The position numbers were made by a program, and so were the translations under genes. Positions 29,012 to 37,218 of a stretch of DNA of 64,000 bases are shown piece by piece. The notes under the pieces are model-generated. The model was not told the origin of the DNA, did no database searches, and saw nothing but the letters and a program-made list of their open reading frames with translations. Source of the DNA: Segetibacter aerophilus (GTDB lineage: Bacteria; Bacteroidota; Bacteroidia; Chitinophagales; Chitinophagaceae); the NCBI RefSeq assembly GCF_007991655.1, contig NZ_BJYT01000006.1, positions 248,001 through 312,000 of the forward strand. The letters are read 5' to 3'. Position 1 is the first letter of the stretch, and every line of letters starts with the position of its first letter.

Positions 29012-29331
29012 GGAACAATTTTTAAAATTTTATAACCCTGAAACAAATTCAGGCAACACATTAATACGATCCATAAAATTTATTGTCTGAAAGGGATTGA
29101 ACTTGTTTTAATGTTTTTAAGACACTTTTTGGTAAATTCTAAGAACGAGATAAAGGTGGGCATCAACACCACATGAAAGCTTTTCTAAAACGCCTTCATA
29201 AATTCCTTGTTTGTCCAGTTAGTATTGTGCTTCGAAAGCGTGTCTGCCGCAAACACCCCCTTAATTTGACGTTTCTAGAAGTTAAGCGCTCAAGCTGCAG
29301 CGGTATATTTGTCCTAAACAAAATCGAAAAA
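29012..29331. other. 320-bp gap with a candidate promoter
   Basis: This divergent intergenic region contains TATATTTG at 29304-29311 (a TAnnTTTG match), 20 bases upstream of the VOC gene ATG. No upstream TTTG is at the expected distance. A TTG-started extension of the VOC gene back to 29173 would run through this promoter and is not supported. Nothing else is seen. Confidence 0.5.
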
Positions 29332-29658
29332 ATGAAATCAGTAAAAATAATTATGATTCCGGTTAATGACAGGCAAAAAGCTAAGGAGTTTTATCTGAAA
29401 CTTGGGTTTCAAGTGCTAGTAGAAGCTCCTGCTGCTCATGGTGAGACGTGGATCCAGATGGGTCTTCCTGGTAGTGATACCAGCATTTCACTTGCAAGCT
29501 TTAGCGGCATCATTTGCGAAACGGATGATATTGAAGCTAAAGTTAAAGAGCTAAAAGAAAAAGGAATTGAGGTTGGCAAAATCGACAATACACCCTGGGG
29601 ACGCTTCGCATGGCTGAAAGATCTGGATGGCAACAGTTTGTGTCTGCAGCAGAATTAG
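29332..29658 (+). CDS. VOC (glyoxalase/bleomycin-resistance fold) protein
   Basis: A 108-residue single-module VOC protein: VKIIMIPVNDRQKAKEFYLKLGFQVL is the classic first beta-alpha-beta unit, and WGRFAWLKDLDGNSLCLQQN the metal/ligand strand near the C-terminus. Such proteins are often dioxygenases, lyases or ligand-sequestering resistance proteins; no specific reaction can be inferred. I start at the ATG at 29332 because the upstream 53 residues do not look like the family and cross a -7 box. Confidence 0.88.
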   Translation: MKSVKIIMIPVNDRQKAKEFYLKLGFQVLVEAPAAHGETWIQMGLPGSDTSISLASFSGIICETDDIEAKVKELKEKGIEVGKIDNTPWGRFAWLKDLDGNSLCLQQN

Positions 29659-29847
29659 TTTGAGGATATAATTTAAGAGTTCAACCGATGCTTACCATTA
29701 ACTTAATTGATTTGTTTCTTGAAAGCTCTTACGCTTTTGAGAAATAAAGTTTGTATTTAAAGAAATGAAGATTTAAAATTTTTTGCAATTTAGGTTTCAG
29801 CTGCGCCCTTTTCTGCCGTGGTTTTTATTACACTTGAAAATCAGTAC

Positions 29848-29890
29848 AGAAAAATAAAAAACCCCTGGAAAGCAACGCAGACAGGGGTAT
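29848..29890 (-). terminator. Rho-independent terminator, probably of tRNA-Arg before island insertion
   Basis: A 7-bp stem ACCCCTG/CAGGGGT (29861-29867 with 29882-29888). On the minus strand it is followed by a run of T. It lies 12 bases outside the left att repeat. If the island were excised, it would sit immediately downstream of the tRNA-Arg 3' end, which is its likely original role. Confidence 0.7.
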
Positions 29891-29899
29891 AAAAATTAT

Positions 29900-29916
29900 T
29901 TGTAGCCTTGACAGGA
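29900..29916 (+). other. Left island attachment site (att repeat, 17 bp)
   Basis: TTGTAGCCTTGACAGGA, identical to 47780-47796, where it forms the 3' end of tRNA-Arg(CCU). It lies 181 bases upstream of the integrase start, the usual layout of tRNA-targeting islands. Confidence 0.9.
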
Positions 29917-30035
29917 CTACCACCTATTTAATTTGCATCTTTTTTGTTCTTATTAAATAATACTCTTTCTAAAGGGGAAACTGAGTTTTGCAAGTAAAAA
30001 CGAGCAAAGAGAGATTAAGGAAAGATAAAAAAAAC

Positions 30036-30055
30036 GTTACCCCTAAAGTTCCCCC
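30036..30055 (+). repeat. Subterminal 20-bp repeat, left copy
   Basis: GTTACCCCTAAAGTTCCCCC, containing two GTTMCCCC-like units 12 bases apart. A 19/20 match in the same orientation lies at 47707-47726, near the other end of the island. Possible arm-type sites for the integrase N-terminal domain. Confidence 0.7.
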
Positions 30056-30097
30056 ATAACAAAAGTTGACTACCTTGTAGAGACTTAATTAACTGTT

Positions 30098-31381
30098 ATG
30101 ACAATTTCCTTTTACCTTAAACGTCCTTCCTCAGATATTGACACTTCTATTTATGCTATTCTGTTTTACGAAGGATTGAGAATGAAGTATTATACTCCTG
30201 AAAAGATACTTCCTAAGCATTGGAACAAGGATGCACAAAAGGCGAAGCAAACGGATAAGTTCAGAGAACATTCAGAATTTAATCAAAGGTTGCAAGATTG
30301 GAAAAGTGATGTAGGCAATATTTATAGGAAATGGATAAATAACAATAAGGTTATTCCAAATACTGCAACATTGAAAGAACTGCTTGATAAGGAACTTAAA
30401 AAAGTTGAAGCAAAGAAGGAGTTGAACGAAACATTTACCGGATACTTTCAGCAATTGATTAATGAAACAAAGGAAGGGATACGGCTACAACCTAAAAGCG
30501 GAAAACCTTATTCTAAAAACACAGTAAAGGCTTATACAACGACGTTCAATACTCTAACCAGTTTCGCTGCTACTTACAAACCTATTATAGACTTTAAAAA
30601 CATTAACCTAGACTTCTATGCTAACTTTACGAGGTACTTAACCAAAGACCTAAAATTTACCTCTAATACTATAGGCAAGCATATTAAAATTATTAAGGTT
30701 GTAATGAATGACGCGACTGAACGAGGTGTTAATACGAATATGCAGTTTAGAAGCAGAAAGTTTAGTGTAACAAGTGAAAACACAGACGCACTTTATTTAA
30801 ATGAAAAAGAGGTAAGGGAGATAGAAAACCTGGACCTAAGTAAAAACAAAAGATTAGACAATGTCCGGGATTTATTTCTTGTTGGTTGTTATACAGGGTT
30901 GCGCTATTCTGACTTCTCAATATTAAAACCGGAACAAATTCAAGACGGTTTTATTGAAACTACTCAAATAAAAACCGGTGATCCTGTTGTAATTCCGATA
31001 CACCCAACTGTAGAAAAAATTCTTGCAAAGTATGATGGACAATTACCGAGGTCAATAAGCAATCAAAAGACAAATGAGTATCTGAAAGAATTAGGTAAAT
31101 TAATTCCTTCACTTAATACTTCCACGTCTAAAACATTTACTAAGGGTGGTTTAAAGGTTACTAATAATCATCTTAAATGGGAAATATTATCATCTCACAC
31201 TGCCAGAAGGTCGTTTGCTACAAATGAATATTTAGCCGGCACGCCTTCAATAACTATTATGGCTATTACAGGACATAAAACAGAAAAGGCATTTCTGAGA
31301 TATATAAAACTTACACCAAATGAACATGCGAAATTGCTAAAACTACATTGGCAAAACAGAGATCAATTAAAGGCAGTATAA
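30098..31381 (+). CDS. Site-specific tyrosine recombinase (island integrase)
   Basis: A 427-residue integrase of the Bacteroidota type: an arm-DNA-binding domain (about 1-105), a SAM-like core-binding domain (about 110-212) and a catalytic domain. The catalytic set is complete: Arg269 (YTGLRYSD), Lys292 in the beta hairpin, His367-x-x-Arg370 (SSHTARRSFA), His393 (TGHKTEKAF) and the nucleophile Tyr402 (LRYIK). Its position next to the left att repeat identifies it as the enzyme integrating at tRNA-Arg. It lacks the extra insertion expected of integron integrases, so it is unlikely to act on the attC sites. Confidence 0.95.
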   Translation: MTISFYLKRPSSDIDTSIYAILFYEGLRMKYYTPEKILPKHWNKDAQKAKQTDKFREHSEFNQRLQDWKSDVGNIYRKWINNNKVIPNTATLKELLDKELKKVEAKKELNETFTGYFQQLINETKEGIRLQPKSGKPYSKNTVKAYTTTFNTLTSFAATYKPIIDFKNINLDFYANFTRYLTKDLKFTSNTIGKHIKIIKVVMNDATERGVNTNMQFRSRKFSVTSENTDALYLNEKEVREIENLDLSKNKRLDNVRDLFLVGCYTGLRYSDFSILKPEQIQDGFIETTQIKTGDPVVIPIHPTVEKILAKYDGQLPRSISNQKTNEYLKELGKLIPSLNTSTSKTFTKGGLKVTNNHLKWEILSSHTARRSFATNEYLAGTPSITIMAITGHKTEKAFLRYIKLTPNEHAKLLKLHWQNRDQLKAV

Positions 31382-31391
31382 AAGAAAACTA

Positions 31392-32186
31392 ATGGAAGTA
31401 AAAACTGCCGAAATTGAAAAATTTTTAGAATTAGGCCACGCATACGCTTGGTACTTAAAGGATTTGATAGAACAAATTATACCTCTTGATTTGCCAAGTG
31501 CAAATCAAACTCTTATAGATTTCGAACAGAAAACTCCAGTGGACCTAAGATTTAAAAGTTTATTGAATGAGGTTCGGAAAAATTTAATTCTAATGAATGA
31601 CGTGTCTGTTATTTATAACTACAAATCTTATATCGAAAAGTCTTTTAATGATAATCTTTCTCTAGTGCAAGGTTGGTTCGATGCTGAGCAGGAAGTAGTG
31701 CCGGAAGAATTACAACTTTATAGATTGGAAGGTGATCCTCCTTACAAAAATTTGTCATCTACGCGTCTTTTAGCACTTAATCATCTAAACCTGCTTAAAG
31801 CAAATTTCTGGCACATAAAACAAATTATTTTGGACGAGGTTGATTTCGAGTTAGAACTAAGAAGTAGTGATGTTATGCCGGTTGAGAAATATCGGGTAGC
31901 TGTGAATAGACGAGAAGGCCAAGAAAAGTTTGAAAAATTAACTCACAAACAGCAAATTTTACTTTTGCACTTTCTGGGATCATTTGAATTACCAACTTTA
32001 GCAAGTTTGACAGACATTCAGAAGGGATATCTTTTTGGAAGATTGTTAGGGTTAGATAAGGACAATACTGAAAATTATATACGATATAAAAATGGTCGAA
32101 ACGTAAAAGATCAGTATAACATTAAAACAGAAAAGAATATTCAAATAGTAAAAGGAATACTTAAAGAGGTAGGTTTAGAAAAATAG
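31392..32186 (+). CDS. Hypothetical protein in the integration module
   Basis: A 264-residue, mostly helical, soluble protein starting 10 bases after the integrase stop, so probably co-transcribed. The C-terminal part (LTHKQQILLLHFLGSFE ... IQKGYLFGRLLGLDKDNTENYIRY) resembles a helix-turn-helix-like region often seen in accessory proteins of Bacteroidota mobile elements. No catalytic motif is visible and I do not recognise the family. The position between int and the excisionase-like gene suggests a regulatory or recombination-accessory role. Confidence 0.75.
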   Translation: MEVKTAEIEKFLELGHAYAWYLKDLIEQIIPLDLPSANQTLIDFEQKTPVDLRFKSLLNEVRKNLILMNDVSVIYNYKSYIEKSFNDNLSLVQGWFDAEQEVVPEELQLYRLEGDPPYKNLSSTRLLALNHLNLLKANFWHIKQIILDEVDFELELRSSDVMPVEKYRVAVNRREGQEKFEKLTHKQQILLLHFLGSFELPTLASLTDIQKGYLFGRLLGLDKDNTENYIRYKNGRNVKDQYNIKTEKNIQIVKGILKEVGLEK

Positions 32187-32252
32187 TAGTAACTACACTA
32201 CCTACTACATCTAATTAAACTAAGTCAATTTGTGTAAACAAACATAACGTTT

Positions 32253-32549
32253 ATGCAAGACTACATCCTTTCTCCTTTTACTCGAGATGAATTAAAACTT
32301 GACTTCTCAGAAGTGGTAAAAAAAGAGTTCCAAAATTTGCTTTCTGCATTACAAGATGCTAAACCGGCCAACGCTCCAAGGTTTTTGACTCGCAAACAAG
32401 CCGCCGCTAAATTAAGTATATCTCTACCAACATTAAACGAATGGACTAAAACTGGAAAGGTTATAGGCTATCGGGTTGCGTCGCGCGTACGTTACAAAGA
32501 AGATGAATTAGAAAGTTCTCTTTCCAAGATTAAAACACGCAGGAATTAG
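32253..32549 (+). CDS. Excisionase-like helix-turn-helix DNA-binding protein
   Basis: A 98-residue protein. The C-terminal half is a MerR/excisionase-type winged helix: FLTRKQAAAKLSISLPTLNEWTKTGKVIGYRVASRVRYKEDELESSL. The N-terminal half is a short acidic helical extension. Proteins of this family act as recombination directionality factors (Xis) or repressors in mobile elements. Located between int and rep, it probably controls excision. Confidence 0.85.
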   Translation: MQDYILSPFTRDELKLDFSEVVKKEFQNLLSALQDAKPANAPRFLTRKQAAAKLSISLPTLNEWTKTGKVIGYRVASRVRYKEDELESSLSKIKTRRN

Positions 32550-32583
32550 AGTTTTAATTTATTCATCTCTACATGCAAGTTCG

Positions 32584-33729
32584 ATGTATGATTACGTAAA
32601 GCTATGGGTTCGAGAGAAGGAGCAAATAGATAAAATACTAGATAATCCTCTACTATCCTTTAAGCAGCTTTTTAGCATTGATACAGGCGAAGTAATAAGC
32701 TATCCTATTACTTGTACCTGGAATGTTTTTACCCTTAAATTAAAATCTCCTACATGGTTGCAAATAACAGGAAGTTTACACAAGTATTGGAATAACGGTA
32801 CTAATGAAAACGATTTTACGTTTTCCGATGTTAATCAAACTATTGAAAAGTTTTGCAGGCAACTTGACCTCAGTCCTTCACTTGCTACAATACATAACCT
32901 TGAGTATGGCATTAACATAAGACCTTCAATCAATGCAAGTACGATTATTCAACAGGTGATTTGTTTTAAAAATACACCTCCTAGTAAGCCTTATGAGGGC
33001 AATAAAAATCATTTTCCATTTATAGAGTTTTCGATAGATGCCTATTACTTCAAAATATATGATAAGGGTAAACAGTATAACACAGATAATATTTTGAGAA
33101 TTGAAGTAAAGGCCATGACAGCTAATAAAATAAAGTTCGCCGGTGCAGTTACGCTTGAGGATTTGACGAAGGTGGAAGTAATGCAATTACTAGGTATGGA
33201 ATTAGACCACTTTTGCAGTTTCATTATTTTCAATGATCCTTCCATTAACCCAAATGAATTAAAAAGAAAAGATAAGGACATTTATAACCGGTTGAAGTAT
33301 TGTGAGGAATGGACGCAGTACGATGGACATAAAACGACAACTCAAAAAAGGTATGAAGCGAGATTTAAAGATGTAGTTGACCAATACGGAGTCCGACATA
33401 TCTACAGTCATCTTAAATTGCTGGTAAAAGAGAAAGTTGGCTACCTATCTAAACCTTCTAAATGGCCTATTTCCTTATCTATATATACCAAGGAAGTAGA
33501 CCAAAAACGTTATTGTAAGTCTTGCAATAAACCTCTCAACCCGAGCCAGAAGAAAGAGAGTTTATACTGTTCAGCTAAATATGTGGGATTAGAGGCGGCT
33601 CACAAGTGTAGAAACTCGAATAGTAATGCAATCAATAACCTAAAAAGGAAAATAGAAAAGATAGAAAGTAAGGGTGTATTATTTGACATTACGCCTTATG
33701 TTATCAAACAAAAAGTAAAGGCCGTATAA
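32584..33729 (+). CDS. Rolling-circle-type replication initiator-like protein
   Basis: A 381-residue protein. Segments resemble the replication initiators of filamentous phages and related rolling-circle elements: ITGSLHKYWNNGTNENDFTF, LEYGINI, and the YFKIYDKGKQYN ... NILRIEVKA block. The C-terminus has a zinc-ribbon-like Cys cluster (YCKSCNKP, then LYCSAKYVGLEAAHKC). It probably nicks or binds the element's origin to replicate the excised circle. A classical HUH motif is not obvious by eye, so the assignment rests on these blocks and on position after the xis-like gene. Confidence 0.6.
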   Translation: MYDYVKLWVREKEQIDKILDNPLLSFKQLFSIDTGEVISYPITCTWNVFTLKLKSPTWLQITGSLHKYWNNGTNENDFTFSDVNQTIEKFCRQLDLSPSLATIHNLEYGINIRPSINASTIIQQVICFKNTPPSKPYEGNKNHFPFIEFSIDAYYFKIYDKGKQYNTDNILRIEVKAMTANKIKFAGAVTLEDLTKVEVMQLLGMELDHFCSFIIFNDPSINPNELKRKDKDIYNRLKYCEEWTQYDGHKTTTQKRYEARFKDVVDQYGVRHIYSHLKLLVKEKVGYLSKPSKWPISLSIYTKEVDQKRYCKSCNKPLNPSQKKESLYCSAKYVGLEAAHKCRNSNSNAINNLKRKIEKIESKGVLFDITPYVIKQKVKAV

Positions 33730-33748
33730 GTGTTTTTAAATTCCACTG

Positions 33749-34420
33749 ATGAAAGACAAATTACAGAAGCAATCATTCAAGTCTAAAACAGAAGAAAAAA
33801 TCAAAGGCCTACTAAGCAAAGGCAAGTTTAAAGAAGGGGATTTAAAACTCTTTGACGATGAAGAAATGACGGTGTTAGGAGAATACTTTACCAAAAAGCT
33901 CAATGAACTAAAAGGAACTGAATTTGATGACTTTTACGATAAAATTGAAGCAATAACTCCAAAGGATACTAAGACTCAATTATGGTATAAAATACATAAT
34001 TCTATTACTTGGGCTATATCTACATTTATTCATGATAATGGCAGAATGCCGTCTCCTTTTGAAATCGCTAATAAAACTGAGATGAGCAGTTATTTAGTAA
34101 ACCAACACATGAAGGAATATAGCAAGGACAGCAAGTATATAAATAGCAAAGAGCAGTTTGAATTTATGACTTCAAAGGTGTTAGCCAAAGTTTTCAAATT
34201 TGCTGTTGATGGTGACATGCGAGCAGCTAAACTTTATTTTGAAGTTGTTGGTAATTTAAAGGGAGAAAATTCAAATAACCCAGTTATAAACAATCAGAAT
34301 AATTACATTCAGATAAATCAATTAAAGCTAAGCCAGGAAGCAATTGAACAACTTGCGCCGGAGCAATTAAAAGAAGTAGAACGCCTTTTTCAGCAGGTAG
34401 TATTAAAGGTGAAGGATTAG
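33749..34420 (+). CDS. Terminase small-subunit-like DNA-binding protein
   Basis: A 223-residue protein starting 19 bases after rep. It has a charged N-terminus, a central helix-turn-helix-like segment (NGRMPSPFEIANKTEMSSYLVNQHM), a helical block ending VLAKVFKFAVDGDMRAAKLYFEVVGNL, and an Asn-rich linker before LSQEAIEQLAPEQLKEVERLF. The GDMRAAKLYFEVVGNL block and the tail resemble phage terminase small subunits, which recognise DNA for packaging. There is no large terminase in the window. Alternatively it is an accessory replication or regulatory protein. Confidence 0.45.
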   Translation: MKDKLQKQSFKSKTEEKIKGLLSKGKFKEGDLKLFDDEEMTVLGEYFTKKLNELKGTEFDDFYDKIEAITPKDTKTQLWYKIHNSITWAISTFIHDNGRMPSPFEIANKTEMSSYLVNQHMKEYSKDSKYINSKEQFEFMTSKVLAKVFKFAVDGDMRAAKLYFEVVGNLKGENSNNPVINNQNNYIQINQLKLSQEAIEQLAPEQLKEVERLFQQVVLKVKD

Positions 34421-34454
34421 GAATGCAAAACTAAAAAACAACCGAGTCATGTTT

Positions 34455-34871
34455 TTAACTGGGGTGTTGCGCAATGTCCCAATAATGGGTCACACTCCTT
34501 AAAAGAGTTATCAACGAGCGGTAGTCATTGGGTTTAGTAAAAAAACCTTGAGCCAATAAATTATATGCTTCTAATATATCTTTTTTAGAATTAGATGTTG
34601 TTAAGAACACGAAGGGAATACTTTGCGTTCTCAATTTTTCGTCTTTGTTAATTTGCTTTTTTAGCTCTAAACCATTAAGTAAAGGCATACTTAGGTCTGA
34701 GAGGATTAAAAATGTTTTTTCGGAGGTTGTTTGCAAATACCTTAATGCTTTTTCGCCATCTTCGAAACACTTCCTTTCATTTTGAATGCCGATGTCTGCA
34801 AGGGCTTGTACAATCAATTCGCAATCATCTAGATCGTCCTCTATAATCAAAATCGGGTGTGCAGTTTTCAT
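34455..34871 (-). CDS. Stand-alone response-regulator receiver protein (REC-1)
   Basis: A 138-residue single receiver domain without an output domain. The acidic pocket (ILIIEDDLDD), phospho-acceptor Asp (LILSDLSMP), Thr/Ser switch (FLTTSNSKKD) and conserved Lys (GFFTKPND) are all present. The sequence belongs to the Rcp1-like group of single-domain regulators that relay phosphate from histidine kinases. Two paralogs lie at 36599-37027 and 40633-41070. No histidine kinase is encoded in the window, so the partner kinase is presumably elsewhere. Confidence 0.92.
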   Translation of the reverse strand: MKTAHPILIIEDDLDDCELIVQALADIGIQNERKCFEDGEKALRYLQTTSEKTFLILSDLSMPLLNGLELKKQINKDEKLRTQSIPFVFLTTSNSKKDILEAYNLLAQGFFTKPNDYRSLITLLRSVTHYWDIAQHPS

Positions 34872-35039
34872 TATTTACATAGCGTTAACGGTGAAAGTAG
34901 TTTAAGGCCATTTTAAAACACTTTAAAATATTTTAAGTATTACATCGTTAAGTGCAGCAATATAGAAAATTCGAATATCATCAAATGGTGTAGAGTGCGG
35001 ATATGAACGCTCATATAATCTGTTTACCTCTAGGTGCTT

Positions 35040-35198
35040 GATTGTAATTATCCCATCACTCCTAAAGTTACCTAAAAGACTTTGTACATGCCTTTCCTGC
35101 AGGTTGGGTGTTTAATTGCCCCCCCTTACCCGGAATTAAACGAATTAGCAAATCATTTCGGTTATGCTGTTAGGGCCTGGGTAGACAGCGGTAAATGA
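35040..35198 (+). pseudogene. Decayed remnant of a small-protein family (family D)
   Basis: Translating with frame changes gives LSHHS, an internal stop, then VHAFPAGWVFNC, a shift at a run of seven C, and PELNELANHFGYAVRAWVDS. This parallels the C-terminal part of the frameshifted gene at 39420-39697 (LSYSQGSKGFNGGVHSFLAG and PELTQFAEQFGYAVMAWIDS). It carries at least one stop and one frameshift, so it is a degraded paralog. Confidence 0.6.
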
Positions 35199-35221
35199 TC
35201 GTCTGGCTGCACTCCGAAGTA

Positions 35222-35851
35222 TCATTTGAGCCGGTATACATCAAAGTCACTTTTTTGAGTGACTTTTTTGCTTCCCTTATAGATTAATACCGTTTTAGTA
35301 ATAAACAAAAAAGCAAGGATCGATATTATTGATAGCAAGAACAAAAAACCTAAAGAAGGGTAGTACTTTAATACCAATCCTAAAATAATCATATCTATCA
35401 AATACATAAATAGTATCAAAATGTATTCTGCTGAGTACTGGGCGCTAAAAACTTTCAACTTCAAAACATTATGCTGCCTGTCTCTAATATTGAACAGGCT
35501 ATCGTAGGTATAGGAATTGTCGTACATCATAATCCTTACTCGACGCATCACATCTTCATAATGTCTAAGTACAAAACCTGTTTTTTTAATATTTAAATAG
35601 ATATATAAGGAAAAAATATTCAGGCAAAAAAACAGAACAAAAATTCCCAACAAAACCCATGTTAAATATCTTTTGTCAAAATCTTTTATTACCGTAAGAC
35701 TGAGCCCAACTACTACGAATAGCACCGTGTAAAAAAAGTTCATAGCCTTAACTCGCCCCTCTTCGAGATGCCTATAATGCGTCCATGCTTGTCTAAATTC
35801 CTCCGTTACAAAATCATGATTTATTTTAGTTGGGTGTATGTTTTCCATCAA
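35222..35851 (-). CDS. Multi-pass membrane protein of unknown function
   Basis: A 209-residue protein with a soluble helical N-terminus (EEFRQAWTHYRHLEEGRVKAMNFF), then two transmembrane hairpins (about 40-58 and 68-90; about 140-160 and 165-188) separated by a helical cytoplasmic segment. This N-terminal-helix plus 2+2 TM layout resembles several small effector-type membrane protein groups in prokaryotic defence loci, but I cannot assign a family. It stands alone, leftward, between a pseudogene remnant and the first hairpin block. Confidence 0.75.
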   Translation of the reverse strand: MMENIHPTKINHDFVTEEFRQAWTHYRHLEEGRVKAMNFFYTVLFVVVGLSLTVIKDFDKRYLTWVLLGIFVLFFCLNIFSLYIYLNIKKTGFVLRHYEDVMRRVRIMMYDNSYTYDSLFNIRDRQHNVLKLKVFSAQYSAEYILILFMYLIDMIILGLVLKYYPSLGFLFLLSIISILAFLFITKTVLIYKGSKKVTQKSDFDVYRLK

Positions 35852-35996
35852 AAGCGGTTTAATGCAATCAGCTGATTAATAAATATACTTACTACCCGCA
35901 TTAAACCACCTCAGAAGTGCAAGTTTATAACTGCAATGTCAGGTCCTTCCTAATCAAGCAATAGTTATAATGTTGTAATTACTGTTATTTCGCGAT

Positions 35997-36072
35997 ATAT
36001 TAGTACTCTCATTTGTTACTTTGAGAGTGTTGACATTTAAAAGCCTTGCAGTAATGTGAGGCTTTTTTAATT
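35997..36072 (+). repeat. Hairpin block, copy 1 (CATTTG-containing repeat ending in a terminator-like stem)
   Basis: This block ends in the stem AAAAGCCT/AGGCTTTT (36039-36046 with 36059-36066) plus a T-run. Its first 22 bases (35997-36018) are identical to the reverse complement of the start of the block at 42255-42327. It lies 69 bases upstream of the first small paralog gene (family A). Confidence 0.75.
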
Positions 36073-36140
36073 AAAATATAAGAAGAATAATAATATTAGT
36101 ATTTGTTGATATATTTATCTTCGTGTTTATAATTTTGCTA

Positions 36141-36341
36141 ATGGGGGACGAAGATTTAACGTACTCGTATAAAGAATTACAATTGTTAGTCCCTCAATCA
36201 GACTTTGAAGAATTAAAGCGGCTCACGCTAATTGTCCAGAGAGAGCGCAGATTATATTACTACATAACCCTTAGTCGCATAACAAGAATGATAACTAGAA
36301 GAACAGTTGAACTGACGCCGACTTCGAAAGTCTCATTCTAA
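36141..36341 (+). CDS. Small island protein, family A member 1 (66 aa)
   Basis: A 66-residue soluble protein from the ATG at 36141; the GTG at 36123 adds only six residues. It shares a pattern with two other island proteins (36370-36561 and 40364-40552): LTYSYKELQLLVPQSDFEEL, KRLT, V, then Y-x-x-I-T-[LM]-S-[RK]-I and a terminal RTVEL. I recognise no named family. All three sit beside stand-alone receiver proteins, which suggests a functional link such as an adaptor or anti-regulator; this is inference. Confidence 0.65.
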   Translation: MGDEDLTYSYKELQLLVPQSDFEELKRLTLIVQRERRLYYYITLSRITRMITRRTVELTPTSKVSF

Positions 36342-36369
36342 ATTATACTACAATTACTAATCCAGTCAG

Positions 36370-36561
36370 ATGATCGAAGCCCCAACTTATACGTTAGAGC
36401 AATTACAAGAGATCATACCTCTACTAGAATTAGATGAGCTAAAATCTATTACTGCAAAGGTTAAGAACGAAAAATCTAGCTATACTACAATTACGATGTC
36501 CAAAATTCTTGTAATGATTAGTGCAAGAACACTTGAATTGGTAAGGCGGACACGTTATTAA
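36370..36561 (+). CDS. Small island protein, family A member 2 (63 aa)
   Basis: A 63-residue protein, closest to member 3: both carry PTYT, EQLQEIIP, ELK, IT, TMSKILV and RTLEL at the same positions. It begins 28 bases after member 1 and is convergent with the receiver protein at 36599-37027, with a gap of 37 bases. The conserved Tyr, Glu-Leu-Lys and SKILV positions argue for selection on protein sequence. Function unknown. Confidence 0.7.
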   Translation: MIEAPTYTLEQLQEIIPLLELDELKSITAKVKNEKSSYTTITMSKILVMISARTLELVRRTRY

Positions 36562-36598
36562 CGCACCAAAGGGTATTATGATGCATGGAGGAGAATTA

Positions 36599-37027
36599 CT
36601 ACGGCTCGAAACTATTTGGTGAGGAGCATCTTTTCCAGTACTCCATAATCACTGAAATTGTTTTCACTAATTCTGCCATCGTATTTTGCTTTATAAAGAA
36701 TCCCTGAACAGAAGCGCTATAAGCATCTATGACCGCTTTTTGGGTTGCCCCGGTAGTAAAAAAAAGATAGGGGATGCATTTGACTTGAAGTTTTGCATCC
36801 AGCCTAATTTTTTCTCTCATCGCAAAGCCGTTAAGTTTGGGCATGTTGATGTCAGAAAGAATTAAAAAAGGCGTTATGTCGGTCCTGTTTAAGTAATTTA
36901 ACGCTTCTTCTCCATCACTAAAAAACTTGATCTCGTTTGGGTAGTTGAGCTCTTTAAACACCAACGATAGCACTTCCTGGTCATCGACGTCATCTTCTAT
37001 AACAACAACAGGTCCACTACGATCCAT
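36599..37027 (-). CDS. Stand-alone response-regulator receiver protein (REC-2)
   Basis: A 142-residue single receiver domain: acidic residues in VVVIEDDVDDQEV, phospho-acceptor Asp in LILSDINMPKLNG, switch Thr in LFFTTGATQK and the conserved Lys in GFFIKQN. No output domain. It shares ILSD-x-[NS]-MP-x-[LM] and SVQGFF with its island paralogs. It is convergent with family A member 2, mirroring the tandem pairing of member 3 with REC-3. The cognate kinase is not in the window. Confidence 0.92.
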   Translation of the reverse strand: MDRSGPVVVIEDDVDDQEVLSLVFKELNYPNEIKFFSDGEEALNYLNRTDITPFLILSDINMPKLNGFAMREKIRLDAKLQVKCIPYLFFTTGATQKAVIDAYSASVQGFFIKQNTMAELVKTISVIMEYWKRCSSPNSFEP

Positions 37028-37140
37028 AGAGAAAGTATTAAAAACAAACCTGGCGGAATTTTCAATTTCCTATTCTTTTTTCAGTCTAAAGAAGCCTCAG
37101 TTCTTTTTTCTGACAGTTGGAAATAGAAGAAAGTAGTAAA

Positions 37141-37203
37141 TTAGTAGCCTCATTTGTATACATGGTTAATCTTTAGAGCCCGCATTCCTGCTGGGCTCTT
37201 TAT
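37141..37203 (+). repeat. Hairpin block, divergent copy with terminator-like stem
   Basis: TTAGTAGCCTCATTTGTATA resembles the start of copy 1 (TTAGTACTCTCATTTGTTAC). It is followed by the stem AGAGCCC/GGGCTCT (37175-37181 with 37193-37199) and TTATT. No rightward gene precedes it, so it may end a short transcript of its own. Confidence 0.5.
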
Positions 37204-37218
37204 TGGAACTACTTATAA

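Noticed and set aside
29173-29331. N-terminal extension of the VOC gene
   Set aside because: The extension is basic and Cys/Leu-rich, unlike VOC proteins, and contains a TATATTTG promoter element. The ATG at 29332 gives the normal family start.
30098-31381. Island integrase as the enzyme for the attC-like sites
   Set aside because: It has a Bacteroidota-type arm-binding and SAM-like domain layout, sits next to a tRNA att site, and shows no integron-integrase-specific insertion. It explains the island ends rather than the cassettes.
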